DNA from: Cymbidium sinense
Lineage: Eukaryota; Streptophyta; Magnoliopsida; Asparagales; Orchidaceae
Assembly: GCA_021442155.1 (NCBI GenBank)
Contig: CM038223.1
Coordinates: forward strand, 36,678,983 to 36,742,982
Direction: 5' to 3'
DNA length: 64,000 nucleotides
In this document: positions 1 to 12,506 of the stretch, piece by piece
How positions within the stretch are numbered: the stretch's first letter is position 1
Layout: the number at the start of each line of letters is the position of its first letter
Program-made: the position numbers and the translations under genes
The notes under the pieces: generated by a model
Databases searched by the model: none
What the model was told of the DNA's origin: nothing
The model's input: only the letters and a program-made list of their open reading frames with translations

Positions 1-31
1 AGTTTAGAGATAAAGATATAACAAAACTTGA

Positions 32-683
32 TGTAACACATCATGGGAAAAAAATTATCCATTACAAGGTCTCAATCCAAAAATTAAAGCTAATAAGCCT
101 TATGTTTTATGTGTTGTGATATTTTATATTTGTGTCTCATGTTTTGTATTTTGTTGTAAAAGATATTTTGTCATGTTTAAGTAGTGGATGAGAGTTGTGA
201 TTGAAATCATTAAGTGTTGAAAGTATTAAAAGTGCATCAGTAATATCAGTAATATGATGCCTAAGCGCTTGCTTTCTGGCGCAGCGGTGTAACATTCGAT
301 TCCTTGTGTGGTGTCTAAACAAAGAAGCCGACGCCTAAGTGCTGGCCTATGGCGCCTAAGTGCCACGAGATGTCGAGTTCGAGTTTTGACAATTATTCTG
401 TGGTTTTCTCCCACGGGACACATTCTTTGGAGTATTGTATTTATATAAATATTTATTCTGACTTAATGGGGGGCTTTTTATAGACTATTTGTGTGGAAAT
501 TCTATTTGCGTGGAAATTCTTGAGTGAAATCTCTTATTAGGTTGGAGCTTGGTGGCCGACCATCTGGGGGTTTTGGAGATCTCACACTACCGTTCTACTT
601 CGGTGAGTAGAACTCACATCCCTTCCAATTTGGTGAGTGGAAGATCCTGAAGCACTTCTTTCTCTCTCTGTTGTGACTACTAT
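32..683 (+). repeat. 5' LTR of the CRM-like element
   Basis: It matches 6052-6571 in the same orientation, for example around GTTTTATGTGTTGTG, CACATTC-TTGGA-TATTGTA and TTGGTGAGTG-AAGATC-TGAAGCAC. It is longer than the 3' LTR because it has an extra GCGCCTAAG-rich stretch near 255-360. The left end is placed at TGTAACACATCA by alignment. Confidence 0.8.
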
Positions 684-686
684 TTT

Positions 687-699
687 TGGTATCAAAGCC
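687..699 (+). other. Primer-binding site (initiator Met-tRNA type)
   Basis: TGGTATCAAAGCC lies just after the left LTR and differs by one base from the standard plant PBS TGGTATCAGAGCC, complementary to the 3' end of initiator Met-tRNA. Confidence 0.75.
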
Positions 700-1119
700 C
701 AAGGTTTGGATACATAGAGAAAGTGCTTGTAAGTGTGTTCTATATCAAATCTAAGGTTAGTTCTGTATTTTGAATTTTGTGCAATTTTCTTTATAGATTT
801 TAGTGATTTCAATTAGTAAACTTATGCTAGACTCATGTGATAGGCAATTCTATGAGCATTTGTCTTACTATCAATTAGTTGTCTCTATTTAAAAGCCTAG
901 CCTTTCCCTACTTAAGACTTAACTATAAATCATGATACTTGAGTGACTACTTGAGTAAGAGAGAGTTCGCAAAAGAAAGCCAAATCTAGGATACGAAACT
1001 TGCATAAAAATCGAAATCATATTTTCAAAAACTTTGTGATTGTCTCTTTAGCGTGTTTACTTATGTTCTGTAGTATTCAAAAGTTAATTTGTCTTTATTG
1101 AAGGCTAATCATTTTAATT

Positions 1120-1461
1120 GAGTTTAAGACCAAATTGGTCCCTCAACTATTTATGAACCAATTTAGGATTAAAGGGACTAATTTGATCAATTATGATGGA
1201 CCAGAGATTCTTCCATATGAAATTTAACAGAAAGTTGTAGAGAAATAATGAATATTACAGGGCATTTTCGAAATAACAAAAAATAAAAATAAGTAACTAA
1301 TAAACCCTACCCTCTTCTCATTTTCAGTCACACGCCACACCACGGAAGGACCAACTTAGCCCCTGATCAAATAGTCAAGGGACCAAATTGGTTCTTCTGT
1401 TTTGTATGGGACTAAATTGGTCCTTCATAAATAGTTGAGGGACCAATTTGATCTTAAACTC
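1120..1461. mobile_element. MITE with long terminal inverted repeats (family 1, copy 1)
   Basis: About 342 bp whose ends are inverted copies: GAGTTTAAGACCAAATTGGT at the left and the complement ending GATCTTAAACTC at the right, with 35-40 bp of near-perfect pairing through TCCCTCAACTATTTATGAA. Further internal inverted GGACCAATTTGG units occur. The flanks ATTTTAATT and TTTTAAAAT look like a decayed 9-bp duplication, and copy 2 has a clear 9-bp one, pointing to the Mutator superfamily. It sits inside the CRM-like element, so it inserted later. No coding capacity. Confidence 0.8.
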
Positions 1462-2436
1462 TTTTAAAATTTATGTATCTCATTGTGTTAAATTTAGTTC
1501 ATATAACACATATTTAAAATTTCTTTTGGAGTGACATACTTGTATTTCTTTGCTTTAATTATGCCACTCAAATCTGTTAACTTGGATCAATTAGAGGATT
1601 TATTTGGAAGGGTAGATGAGATAACTATGCGAAGCAAAGAGAAACTCACTAGAGTAGAAAACCTTCTTATGAACCTAGCCACATAAGTTTAAACCTTGAG
1701 TACGAGGATCAAACCCCATCGACTATCCCACATCCCGATGACTTAGATCCCGTAGGAGGGGAAAATATTGAACTTCTTGAAGACGACTTTCCTACGAGAA
1801 TGCCAAACATGAACATCCATTGGCAAGACCATTTCAGGGTTCATGAAACCCTACATATAATGGTGTTCATGACCCAAATAAATTTTTGGTACCATATGAA
1901 TGACTATCAGATGACCACACTTGCAAAAAAGAAATTGATGGTTATGCCAAAATTTATTGGAATAATATTTTAGCAAAGGAGAGGTTTAGTAGAACTTTGA
2001 TAACATGGGCGAAATAAAAGAGATGCTAAGGGCTAAATATTATTCTAGGAACTATGATAAGAAGTTCCATGAACAATTAATGATTCTTAAACAAAGAAGC
2101 ATGTGAGTAGTGGAATATATCATTACATTTCAACACTTAGTAGAAAGCAAGAATGATAGTTAGTCAATAAGTTTGTCATTAGCTTAAGAGAATATATTAG
2201 GAACGAGATAGAGCTTCATGATCCTCAAATTTTAGAATACACCTTTCATTATGCTTTATTCTTTGAGAAGCATAAGAAAGCTACATCCGCCTCCAAGATG
2301 AAAGCTTAAATGTCATCTAAATACTCATCCACAACTCAACCTCAAAGGTTTATTGCTAAATCTAACCCTTCCACTCCTAGTAATCAATCCCATATGACCT
2401 CTACTGAATCTACTTTTAAAAATACAAGAGAGATTG

Positions 2437-2490
2437 TCTGCTTTAAATGTCACAAGAAGAGTTATATGCAGAATCAACGTAGAACTAAAA
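2437..2490 (+). pseudogene. gag zinc-knuckle remnant of CRM-like element
   Basis: CFKCHKKSYMQNQ in an open stretch resembles the CCHC knuckle CX2CX4HX4C, but the His has become Tyr and the last Cys is lost. The preceding Ser/Thr/Asn-rich segment fits a gag C-terminus. Confidence 0.65.
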
Positions 2491-3584
2491 TCATATTTAT
2501 AGAAAGATTTAGAAGAAGATGAGGATATAAAAGAGAGATATGATGATATACCCCTATTAGATGAAGAAGTAGACCCTAATGGATATAATTCAATTTTAGT
2601 TAATGAGGATATGACTGCTTCTAAGGTAGAATAAGATTGGAGGAGGCAAAATATTTTCTCAGTGTATATCTTTTGTAAGGAAAAGATGTGGAAGCTAGTA
2701 ATAGACAAAGGTAATGCTATGAATGTTGTATCAACCCATGCTATAACTAGAGCAAACCTTATGATGAATCTCATCCAGAATTATTTTATATCAGTTAAGT
2801 GAATCACACATCCCTACCTATCACAAATATATATCTTATTCCTATTAAGATAGGTAGCTATGTGGACCAAATATGGTGTGATGTTCTTTCGATGAAACTC
2901 ACACATATACTATTAGGGAGATTTTAGCTTTATGATTTAAATGTAATTCATTATGGTTGCAAAAACACTTATGTATTCAAGTACAACGAAAAGTCCTTAA
3001 GCTGTTTTCTATAAAATCCACTAAAAAGAGGCCAATTATATCCCACATAGAATTCTTCCTATACCTCCACATAAACTCAATTCTGAACTACAACCTGAAC
3101 CTAATTAAAAGAAAAATGCTAAACTCCAGTTGATCGTGATATCACTGTCTAGCGAAAGGAATGATACTTATAATCTGCATTTTGATATGTGTGAATCTCC
3201 TGAGATTCAAACCACAACTTTAGGATTTATGCGCTTAGATAGTTCATTGATCCTATTTCTCTATTTATTCTATATCATCATAAAGTTTCTGTTGATACTA
3301 AGGAATACCACATATCTATTTTGATCTTAGATCTATTATCTGTATTCACGAATCTAACTCTTGATGAATTACCATCTTTGAGGGATATATAATATGCTAT
3401 AAGCTTGATCCCTGGATTACAGATATTTAATTTGCCACATTATATGATAAATCCAATCGAACTTGCATAATTAAAATGACAAGTAGACGAACTATTAAAT
3501 AAGAGTTTTATCCAAAAAAAGTCTTAGTCATATGTGTTTGAGCAGAAAATAAGATCACAATTAAATATAAGTTTCCCATACCTA

Positions 3585-4205
3585 GATTGGATGATATGTT
3601 AGATATTATTTTTGGCACATTTTTGTTCTCTAAGATTGATTTAAAAAGTATCAGTTAAAGATTAGACCTGGTGATGAATGGAAGATAGTTTTCTAAACTC
3701 CTGATGGTATTTATGAATGATTAGTTATGCCATTTGAACATTTATTTCCTTATAGTCTATTTTGATGATATCCTTATTTATAGTCCCGACGAAGAGTCAC
3801 ATTTACATCATTCAAGGATGATTTTGAAAAAGTTAAGAGCAACAAAATTATATGTTAATCTTAAGAAGTATTTCTTTTGTCAATTTGAAGTTATCTTCTT
3901 AGGATTTATTGTGTCTATTGATGGATTAAAAATAGGCTTCACAAAAATTAGAGCAATTATAAACTGTCTTACTCCAAAATATTTTATGGATGTTAGAAGC
4001 TTCCATGAATTAGCCAATTTTTATAGAAGGTTTATTAGAGACTTCAGCATTATTGTAGCTCCTATCTTCAACATCTTAAAGAAAGATAAATTTTTTTGGA
4101 CTACAGATGCAAAAGGGGCCATGAGGCATATCAAAATTCTTATAACCTCTTCACTCTTATTAAAACTCCCTGATTTTGGTAATACATTTGAAGTACTTGT
4201 GACGT
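3585..4205 (+). pseudogene. Reverse transcriptase remnant of CRM-like element
   Basis: Fragments in shifting frames include SKIDLKS, RIRPGDEWK, YEWLVMPF, then VYFDDILIYS at about 3755-3785 (the YxDD active site), FLGFIVSIDGLK, RSFHELANFYRRFIRDFS and LLKLPDFGNTFEV. A deletion lies between MPF and VYFDD, where about 25 residues of RT are missing, and stops interrupt the region. An open frame of 158 codons (3734-4210) covers the second half. Confidence 0.85.
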
Positions 4206-4209
4206 TTTA

Positions 4210-4560
4210 GGTGTTGGAATTAGTAGAATTTTAAATCACGAAAATCACTTTGTTGTTTTCTCCGGTGAGAAGTTGATTGATGCTAAGCAAAAATACTCTA
4301 CATATGATCGAGAATTTTGTGCGATTGTTCAAACTCTTAAGTTTGACGATATTATCTATTACACATGGAGTTTATTTTGAATACGGATCATCAAGCTTTA
4401 AAATTCATCAACTTAAAAGAAATTGAATCGTAGGCATGCTAAATGGATTGAATATCTTTAGGAATTTTTCTTCGTACTTAAACATAAGCCTGTAGTAGAA
4501 AACAAGCTAGCAGATGCTTTATCTAGGGTGTCTCCCGCCATTTCGTCTTTAGAATTTTAA
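4210..4560 (+). pseudogene. RNase H remnant of CRM-like element
   Basis: Fragments equivalent to FSGEKLIDAKQKYSTYDREF, TDHQALKF and the closing KHKPVVENKLADALSRVS motif can be read across several frames. It directly follows the RT remnant, as expected for Ty3/gypsy pol. Confidence 0.75.
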
Positions 4561-4716
4561 ATCCTTGGATTTAATACTTTAATAGAAGATTATAAGCTTG
4601 CCCTGATTTTCATTTAATTTATCTAAAATAAGAGTCCAAACACTTGACTTTTTTCATAGTCCCTTTGTTATCATTAATAGATATCTTTACAAGGGAAATA
4701 TATTATATTAACATTC

Positions 4717-5300
4717 ATGAGAGACTTTCTTATCTGTGAGCTTCATTCAGGTGGTATAATTGGATATTTTGGTAAATCAAAAATGCAAGATCTCATTGAA
4801 CAAAGATTTTACTGGCCATCTCTACAAAGGAATGTTGAATGTGTTGTAGCCCAGTGTTACACTTGTCATCAAGCTAAAACTACTAGGCAAAAATTAGGTC
4901 ATTACACATCGTTACCTATTCCTTCTCGATTATGGAAAGACCTATCAATATACTTTATATTAGGTTTACTTAGAACATCTCGTGGACATGATAATATTTT
5001 CATAGTTGTGGATAGATTTTTCAAAAATGACATATTTATGATCTTATTCAAAATCAAATGATACATCTTATAACAAGGTTATTCTTTAGAGAGATTGTGA
5101 GATTACATAGAGTTCGCCCACAATAGTTTCTGATAGAGTTATATTTGTATCTTATTTTTGGAAAATTCTATGAAAATTAATGAGAACATAATTAAAGTTG
5201 TCCTCTGCATTTCATCCTTAGATCGATGGGAAAATAGAAGTCATCAACTTTAGAGAGCTTATTGAGATGTTTAGTTGGGAAGGATATAAGAAGCTGTGAT
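4717..5300 (+). pseudogene. Integrase remnant of CRM-like element
   Basis: An open stretch to 5061 starts with the zinc-binding region (LHSGGIIGYFGKSK, FYWPSLQRNVE, QCYTCHQAK: the second His is now Tyr, the CxxC is kept). It runs into the catalytic core start, KDLSIYFILGLLRTSRGHD, where the usual first catalytic Asp of the MDF-type motif is replaced. Frames break after 5061. Weak C-terminal similarity (PELPSHMFIS, FNVEDLISF) continues to about 5760. Confidence 0.8.
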
Positions 5301-6051
5301 TTAACATTATTTACATTTGAATTTGCCTACAATAGTACCATTTTCTGATCAATCTACAAAATACTTTTTGAAATAATTGATGGATATAATCTAAAGATGC
5401 CTATTGACTTAACTAGCACGCTTGCTCATGCATTTTTTGATTCAGTATATACAGTTGCATGTGATTTTCATAGCTTTCATGAAGATATAAAGAAATAATT
5501 GGAAATATAAAATGCTAAGCATGTTGAACAAAATAAAAAAAATAAAATTTTCATGGAATATAAGATAGGTGATTATATACTGCTATGAATCCATCTTGAG
5601 AGATTTCTTTCCATCAAATATAAAAAGCTACAAGTGATAGCTTATGGGCCATGTAAAATTATTTTTAAACTTGATACTAATGCCTATATTCCTGAATTGC
5701 CCTCTCACATGTTTATTAGTCTTATTTTCAATGTGGAAGATTTAATTTCTTTTAAAGTAGTTATTGAACCTCCAAATTTCTAGGATGATACTTTTGTAGG
5801 AGGAGATAGAAATCATTTATAGGTATCTATCTAGTTAATATTTTTTGAAGTAAAGGAGATCATCATAGTTGAAGCACCATCAGATGATAGCACTGTTCAT
5901 AGGTGTTCTTAATCAAGTGGAGTGACAAACTTTCAAGTGAGGATATTTGGGTGACTTTAGATGAGCTGCAAAGACTTGACCTATAGCTTTTGAAAGACCT
6001 TCAGAATTTTAACTCTTCGGAGAAGAGTTCTTTGAAGTCTGAGGGAATTAA

Positions 6052-6571
6052 TATAGTACATCAAGAGAGAAGGATCCCTTATAAGGTCCCAATCTAAAAA
6101 TCGAAGTTAATGTGACTTATATTGTGTTTTATGTGTTGTGGTATTTTATATTTGTATCCTATGCATTGTATTATGTGGTAGAGGATGTATTTAGTCATGT
6201 TTGAGTATTGTAAGTGTTATAAATGCATCAACAGTATGATGCTTAGGCACTACAACCTGTGGCGCCTAGGCATTGCGAGACGACGGGTTCTGAGTTGTGA
6301 CAGTTTTTCAGTGGTTTTCTCCCAAGGGACACATTCCTTGGATTATTGTACTTATATAAACGTTTATTCTGGTTTAATAGGGGACTTTTTAGACTATTTA
6401 TGTGAAAATTCTTGAGTGAAAACTTTTAGGTTGGAGTTTGGTGGCTGACCGTTCGGGAGATTTGGTGATCTCTCATTGCCGTTTTACTTCAATGAGAAGA
6501 ATTCCTCATGTCCCTTCCAGTTTGGTGAGTGCAAGATCTTGAAGCACTCTTTCCTCCCTCCAATATGACTC
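6052..6571 (+). repeat. 3' LTR of the CRM-like element
   Basis: Direct copy of the left LTR. It starts after a purine-rich stretch (GTCTGAGGGAA) that would be the polypurine tract. Confidence 0.78.
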
Positions 6572-9509
6572 GTTGTTGCCGCACCACCAAAACTTATTGA
6601 AGGAGGAATGTTGTCAAGAGGGAGGGAGTTGGACTATCATTAGATTGTATCTTTGAAGATTGGTGAAGAGGCGACACTTCATGACATTAAAGATGTTCTG
6701 CAATAAAATTTTGTTATTGACACTATACAGTAGGTTAAATGAATAAACAAATTGCCCTTATAGGTCTCTAGTTGATGAGATTTTAACTTTAGTGGGACAA
6801 CTTTCTTCAGCATCTTAAGCAAGAAGAGTTGTTATGAGAATGGATGCTAGTTTGAGGATGAGAGGGAACATCTTAGATATGAATTTCTCTTCTTTCTTTG
6901 GTAAGGCAAGAAGCTTTTTAGGCAAAGGGGACGACTCTAGCAAGCTTGCTTTTTACATTGGAATCAAATTTTCTTTGGGTCACAAGACATTATTAGGTTA
7001 TAATGACACTACTTCCGACAAGACAATTGTGGTTTAAGTTAGGTTGATAATGACATTTATCTTGAGAAGCATTATGTGGTAGATTTTCTTACTCCTTTTC
7101 ACCCCAAAATAGATTCTCATAGATGACAGTAAGAAGTTTAAGCAGTGGAAACTTACTTTTTTAGGTTAACCAAAAATTGAGGAAGTTCAGCTTGTTGAAT
7201 TAAAGAGATGAGAAAGTATTGCATTGCAGTTACGCTACAAGGAATTATAGAATAGAATAGAGCACTGATAAAAGAGAAAAAATATTTGTAGTAGTTTGAT
7301 TTGTAGGGCTATGTCCCCTCCAAGAAAAAGCAAAGACAAATATTTCATTTTCTAAGAAATTATAACAATGTTATCGAGTTCACGGAGCTTTCCCTAGAGT
7401 GTTGACATAAAGAGACGAGAGTAGAGAGAAATGACAAAATTACATAGAATATAATAGTTATATTAGGTGGGAAGAAGAGAAGAGGGTATTTTGTGACACT
7501 CAGTTTTCTACCTGGAGCTTATAAAAGATTCTAATAGGTTTTAGAGATTTAGTAAAAGAAGTGACTAATCTTTGATGGTGACCTGAATGCTTTTGCGAGT
7601 AAAAGGGAGAATTCTTTCAGCATTGTAGTTTGGTGCTATAATGGAGGAGATAAGATGAATAATTGGGAATCAATAATCTGACTTGTCAACCAAGTTCTGT
7701 AACCCTTAAATGACTCTGATGATGGGTTATTTATAGTTGTGTAGGCTTTTTAAAACATAGATTTGCAGTGACACTAAGTTAATATAATTATAATAATGTT
7801 TTAGAATAGCTCTTGTAGCAGTTTAATGAGTAAATAGTTATGATGTGTATTGTTGTATTATGATGACGGAGGTGCTCTGAAGTAGAGCCATAAACAACAA
7901 TCATGAATATTTAAATAATCTTGACATCTGAGGGTACTCTGGGAGCAAAGAATGAGCTGACAATAGCGTGCATGCCTTGCCACGATGATAAATACATTAT
8001 GCTGGTTCATGAATGAGCTGTAGTTTGTGGTGCTTTGTGTCAAATGTTTGGCCCTGTTAGTGGTGAGGTTTGTATCAAAAATTTTGAATTAATCATTGCT
8101 AAAAAGTGATCAATACTTGCTCCCTATTTTAGGTCTATGTCAAAGGAAGGTTTATGGTGAAATTTGGTTTAAGGTTGATTTCAATTTTTTGCATTGCTTA
8201 GAGTGATTCCAAATTTCATTTGAGTAAAGAATGATGCTAACTCAAACAATTTACAGCTTACAGCCTTAGGCCAGAAAGCTTGTTCCTGTTCAGAACTTGT
8301 GCTGATATTTGTTAAAGAGGAAATATTTTTCGTACACGGGTTGCTACCTATTCTTTCTCCTATGCACACTGATGAGGGAATTTTGTAGGATTAAAATTAA
8401 TCAACATGATAAATTAGATATATCTTTTGCATGCATATCTTTGTATACTCTCAGCTATGCAGGTTCTTGGGAGAAACTGATATCCTAAAGTGTGGACTAT
8501 ATTTTGAAGTTTACAACTTCCAGTCGTAGAAACAACCTCTCTGCAATGCAGCGTTAGGTTGGATACTTCAACCTCTTCTTAAACTCTACATTAGTGGGAG
8601 TTAGATGCATTAGATATGCAAGTTATCAAAATTGGGGTTGATTGGGTCAGCTTGTCTCACTTAACCATACTTTGTCTGTTTAGCATAAGCATTGTTTGAA
8701 TTTCTTGTCATCCTAGGGATAAATTTTTTCATCACCATCAGTTTTATTCCAACCATTTAGCTTCGCCTTTATGAATCCTCATTTATTATTTGCTACTATG
8801 GATTAATGTCTGAAATGTTAAATCTACTTTTTGCAAATCATTTTGAACAAATTCTATCTGTATAACCTTTGGTCCACCCTTTCTTCCTTATAATCCTCAG
8901 ATATTAATTTATCTGCCCATCAAATTAGCATATTTTTCTTTTTTATTGTATATGTCAAACTCTCAAAACATGTTAAACCTTGAGGTAAATTTTGAACTTG
9001 ATCTATGTCCATAGCGTATTTAGGTGTCTGCCAAGGTGTGCTATTTCTTTTTTTTTTTTTTCTTTGAAGGTTTGGTATTTGAGATTTAGTCATTTTCATT
9101 TGTTAAACCTTCTTAAATAAATTGTTTTTAGCCTTGAAAAGTGGTTTTTTTTGTTACTTTTGTCAATTTTATCTGGTCATAACAGGGTTTGTAATTTGTT
9201 GTGTCCGATATTGGTAGTATTATGGTTTCAATTTTTGTCTCTTTTGTTTGATGACTTTTGGTGGGCTATCCTAACATGTCTAAAATGACATTTAGGTTTT
9301 GCATTCAAATAAATATTCTTAAATTGAAGCATCCAAATTTTCTTTAGGTAATTGTATGACATGATATTGGGTATGCTTTTACTGCAGAAGAGATCCATGT
9401 TCTCCTTTTTCTTTTTACTATTATAAAAATACTAACTCAAATCTTGAATATGGAACTGTTGTGTGTTTATCACATGATGTATTAATCATATTACTTTTCA
9501 ATTTGCAAG
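6572..9509. other. Intron sequence, no recognised element
   Basis: About 2.9 kb of AT-rich DNA between the LTR element and exon 1. Short open stretches (for example 6834-7037) have no recognisable domain. A T-run near 9050 and a normal pyrimidine-rich tract before 9510 are the only local features. Confidence 0.6.
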
Positions 9510-9738
9510 GTTTTGGGTTGCAGTGAAATTTCAGCATTTTCAATTTCTTCGGGTGGTTGGAAGAGTGGCTGACATGGAAGAATTTACTATAGAATCATGG
9601 ATGATTGCATGGGCTTACCAGTCTGACTGTCAGGAGAATCTTTTAAATTCAATATTGTCTACTGAACCTTCTTGGATAGAAATGCGCAATTTGGGCATGG
9701 GATTTTGGTTTACAAATGTATCCCAACTACGGGCAAGA
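9510..9738 (+). CDS. Rabconnectin-3 exon 1 of window (RAVE/Rav1 C-terminal region)
   Basis: The exon begins after the acceptor AG at 9508-9509 with one base that completes a codon from an unseen upstream exon, then reads FWVAVKFQHFQF. It ends with AGA before the donor GTAAGA at 9739. It contains the family strings EEFTIESWMIAWAYQSD and EMRNLGMGFWFTN, typical of the RAVE protein 1 C-terminal domain in plant DMXL proteins. Its 76 full codons end exactly on a codon boundary, matching the phase of the next exon. Translation must start before FWVAV because that string is conserved in the family, so the upstream exon lies before the window. Confidence 0.92.
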
Positions 9739-10496
9739 GTAAGAATGCGCTTGTCTAGGTCATCCTTCGTTTATTAAGGTTTTCGTATAATTTCATCTTG
9801 TTCTGCTGAAGTTCTTTTGAAAAATTTTCTGACTGAATTTTGATAAATTCTAAAGATAAGCATTTAAATTATCTCTCCTGTTCTTTTATGCATTATGTTG
9901 AAAATGGTTGGTGCTTTAAATTAGCTTATTCCAATGTTTGGCTCTTTTATGATTTAGGCTAATTTATTGCTTTGATTCTCACCGAATATTTCATGGTATA
10001 AGCTGCTCTAAGTCTTGAAATGCATAGCATGGCAATACCAGTTTACAATGGTTTGTTATTTATACCTGCAGGTCATTAGCACAATAATTTTCTTAATCTT
10101 TGTTTGTCTGTTTTGGATGGTGATGTCTTTTCAGCTCTCAATAACCAATTGATATATTGCCTTTTACATCCATGCTATGTCGTTTGAGATGGTATCGTGT
10201 GGGCCTTGCTTTTTACATGAATTAAATGCTTCAAGTTTAATCATAAATAACTTAAAAGAAGAATGCTTTTAGTTGTTTTGGTTAAGCTTTTGACCAAGGG
10301 GCTCCTTTGCTGCTAAAAAAGGAGTGTAAAATATTTAGAATGCAATGGTTTTAAAAATTTTAGTGTTTGTCATGAAGAATTTGAAATCTAGCGTAAAATT
10401 TCAATGTATTTCAAATTCATCTTATAGTTTAAATTTCGTGTATTTAAAATTTGCTAAATTTTTTGTGATTTTCAAATATATCGTTAGTGTAAAGTG
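9739..10496. other. Intron 1, 5' part, no recognised element
   Basis: AT-rich intron sequence after the exon 1 donor. The last ~150 bp (AATTTGAAAT-type motifs) may be the left arm of a transposon whose right arm is near 10810-10910, where ATTTCAAATTC and ACCAAACAATTT occur. Confidence 0.45.
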
Positions 10497-10760
10497 AGGC
10501 CGGTTGTCGCCCACTATTGGCTGATCGCTATTGTTCTCTGTCAATCGGCGATCACTGTTACCCGCCATCGATTGGTCAATCGCTGTTGGTCATTGCCCAT
10601 CCAATCATCATCCCGTCATCATCTCGTTCGCCATATCGTAGGCCATTTGCCAATTGCTTAGCATTACGCCTCACCTGCCGTTAAATTGTCAACATTCGCG
10701 GTCTTGTCGCCTCGCTAGCCGTCGTCATTCCTCATTATCGCCCAACCATTAAAATCATGA
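10497..10760. other. GC-rich, CGCC/ATCG-rich island inside intron 1
   Basis: About 260 bp of clearly higher GC and dense CpG (repeated TCGCC, CGTCATC, ATCGGC words) within AT-rich intron. No long open frame. Flanked by weakly inverted AATTTGAAAT-type motifs, so it may be the centre of a non-autonomous DNA transposon. Confidence 0.5.
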
Positions 10761-10977
10761 GTATTTTAATTTGCAGTATGTGACTTTATCAAACAAGAAA
10801 AAACAAACTATTGCATTTGTAGGAATTTCTACCAAACAATTTAAAAGGAATCCAAATAGATTTCTTTTACTTTATACTATATTTCAAATTCAGCCAACCA
10901 GATTGCCCCCATATGTAATCTATGAGTTCGTTCGAGGTGGCATTCTGCTATTTAGAAGCAGTCATTTAAGGTGTAAT

Positions 10978-11272
10978 TTTCTAAGGGTCTGCTTGGGGCA
11001 GCTGTAGCTTTTTGTATAGCTAGTTGTGGAGAAAGCAACTTTTTGAAAAAGCTGTTGTGTGTGTTATAAATAATTTTTTTTGAAAAATTCAAAAAGCAAC
11101 TTTCTGATAGCCACCACACTCTAACAGCTCTGATTCTCAAAACTACTTTTTCTCTACAAAATTTTGTAAAAAGTAGCCAAAAAGGTAGTAGCTAAACGAA
11201 GCTGCATTGCTTTCTGGTTGCTTTCTGAAAAAGCAAAACAGCCAAAAAACTATCACAAATTCACCCTAAATC
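10978..11272. mobile_element. Possible hAT-type MITE
   Basis: The stretch has the look of plant hAT non-autonomous elements: an end near TAAGGGTCTGCTTGG, repeated and inverted AAAGCAACTTT/AAAAAGCTG words, and a far end at TCACCCTAA. The terminal pairing is only TAAGGGT to ACCCTAA and no clear 8-bp duplication is seen. Confidence 0.4.
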
Positions 11273-12341
11273 TTGTAAACTTTCTTTGCAGTTATGGACT
11301 ATCATGAAGCTTTTCATTTTTCTCTTTTTTAGATGTTGAAGTTTGATTCTCATAGGGCAATGAAAATTGGCCATACTATTTTTCTTTTAACAGAGATTCA
11401 TTACTGTTAAATTGCATTATATCAACTCCAATTGAGTAAATCTCATGTTTTGTTGTTTTGATTGTGGTCGTCAAATGATTAGTGTATGCAAACTCGTTTG
11501 TGTAAACTCCCTGTTCTACTATAGTTGGACATCATTCAGCTTCTGTTAAGTTTTTAATATTCCGAGAGCACAAAATAGTCCTTAATCTTTAACTAATCCA
11601 TTTAACCGTGAAGCTAGGACTTGAATATTCATTTTGGACGTGTGGTCATACGGCAAAGCTTAAACTGTGACTAACATTAGTAAAGGATTGATAAATAGCA
11701 TGCAAAAAGTAGCATGGATTCTCAAAGATGGCAAACTTACATCTTATATAGTAATGGATAAGAGATAAGTTTACTAGAAATTTCCATTTGGAAGGGAATT
11801 TATTTTTCTTTTATTACAATCGTTTCCTTAGGTTCTGAACTGAAATGTGAACTTCATGCTTTTGTCCCTTTTGCCTGTCCGTACAATCCTATAGATGTGG
11901 TACTCTCATCAAGATATATGAATCGAAGCAAAATATGTGAATTCCTTATGATGTACCTATTTAAAGTGAATCTCCTTGCATTTATACTCCTTTACTGTTT
12001 TTATAAGCATCTTTAGTCCATATGAACGTTATTTGGAAAGGCTTTACAATATATCTTCTGCGGTTGTGGTTCTCATATGCTGCCTGGGAAAAGATTTTCT
12101 TGAATTAAGTTGTTTTTTTTAAAGTAACTTTTGTTCTTTGTTTATGTCTATTGATGGTGGAAATCCTTTTGTTCTTAATTAAGTTTATCTATTTTTGTCA
12201 GCTTCCATGTTGACGTTTCAGGTTGAAGTATCTTATTCTTGTCTCTACCCCTAAATTTTACAAAGACACACTACAACGATGGTTGCTAATTATCCAACAG
12301 TTCTCCATTACTTATTTTTCTTGTGTTTATTATTGCTACAG
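11273..12341. other. Intron 1, 3' part, no recognised element
   Basis: AT-rich intron DNA up to the acceptor before exon 2. No domain or repeat recognised. Confidence 0.6.
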
Positions 12342-12506
12342 ATGGAGAAGCTGGCTAGACTTCAGTATCTCAAACGGAAGAATCCCAAGGACTGTGCACT
12401 TTTGTACTTAGCACTGAATCGGTTCCAAGTTTTGGCAGGCCTTTTCAAGATCAGCAAAGATGAGAAAGATAAAATATTATTTGGATTCTTGTCAAGAAAT
12501 TTTCAG
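12342..12506 (+). CDS. Rabconnectin-3 exon 2 (Rav1 C-terminal region)
   Basis: This 55-codon exon lies between the acceptor TTGCTACAG and the donor GTACTA. It reads MEKLARLQYLKRKNPKDCAL through FLSRNFQ, one of the best conserved stretches of the family (compare KNPKDCALLY and AGLFKISKDEKDK in other plants). It is phase 0 at both ends. The first ATG is internal to the protein and is not a translation start. Confidence is high because the length is an exact multiple of three and both splice sites are canonical. Confidence 0.94.

Larger units (their letters stand above)
32..6571 (+). mobile_element. Degenerate Ty3/gypsy LTR retrotransposon, CRM-like
   Basis: Two related direct repeats (about 32-683 and 6052-6571) flank a decayed gag-protease-RT-RNase H-integrase region in that order, which defines the Ty3/gypsy type. 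A primer-binding site complementary to initiator Met-tRNA follows the left LTR. Wording of the RT, RNase H and integrase (YFDDILIYS; RSFHELANFYRRFIRDFS; WKDLSIYFILGLLRTSRG) resembles the plant chromovirus CRM clade. Stops, frameshifts and deletions break every domain, and the LTRs have diverged by many substitutions and an indel, so it is old and cannot move itself. It lies in the intron upstream of exon 1. Clade assignment is by motif memory, not a tree. Confidence 0.85.

Noticed and set aside
2325..2774. 149-codon ORF on the - strand
   Set aside because: Antisense shadow of the gag/protease remnant of the CRM-like element; no domain on this strand.
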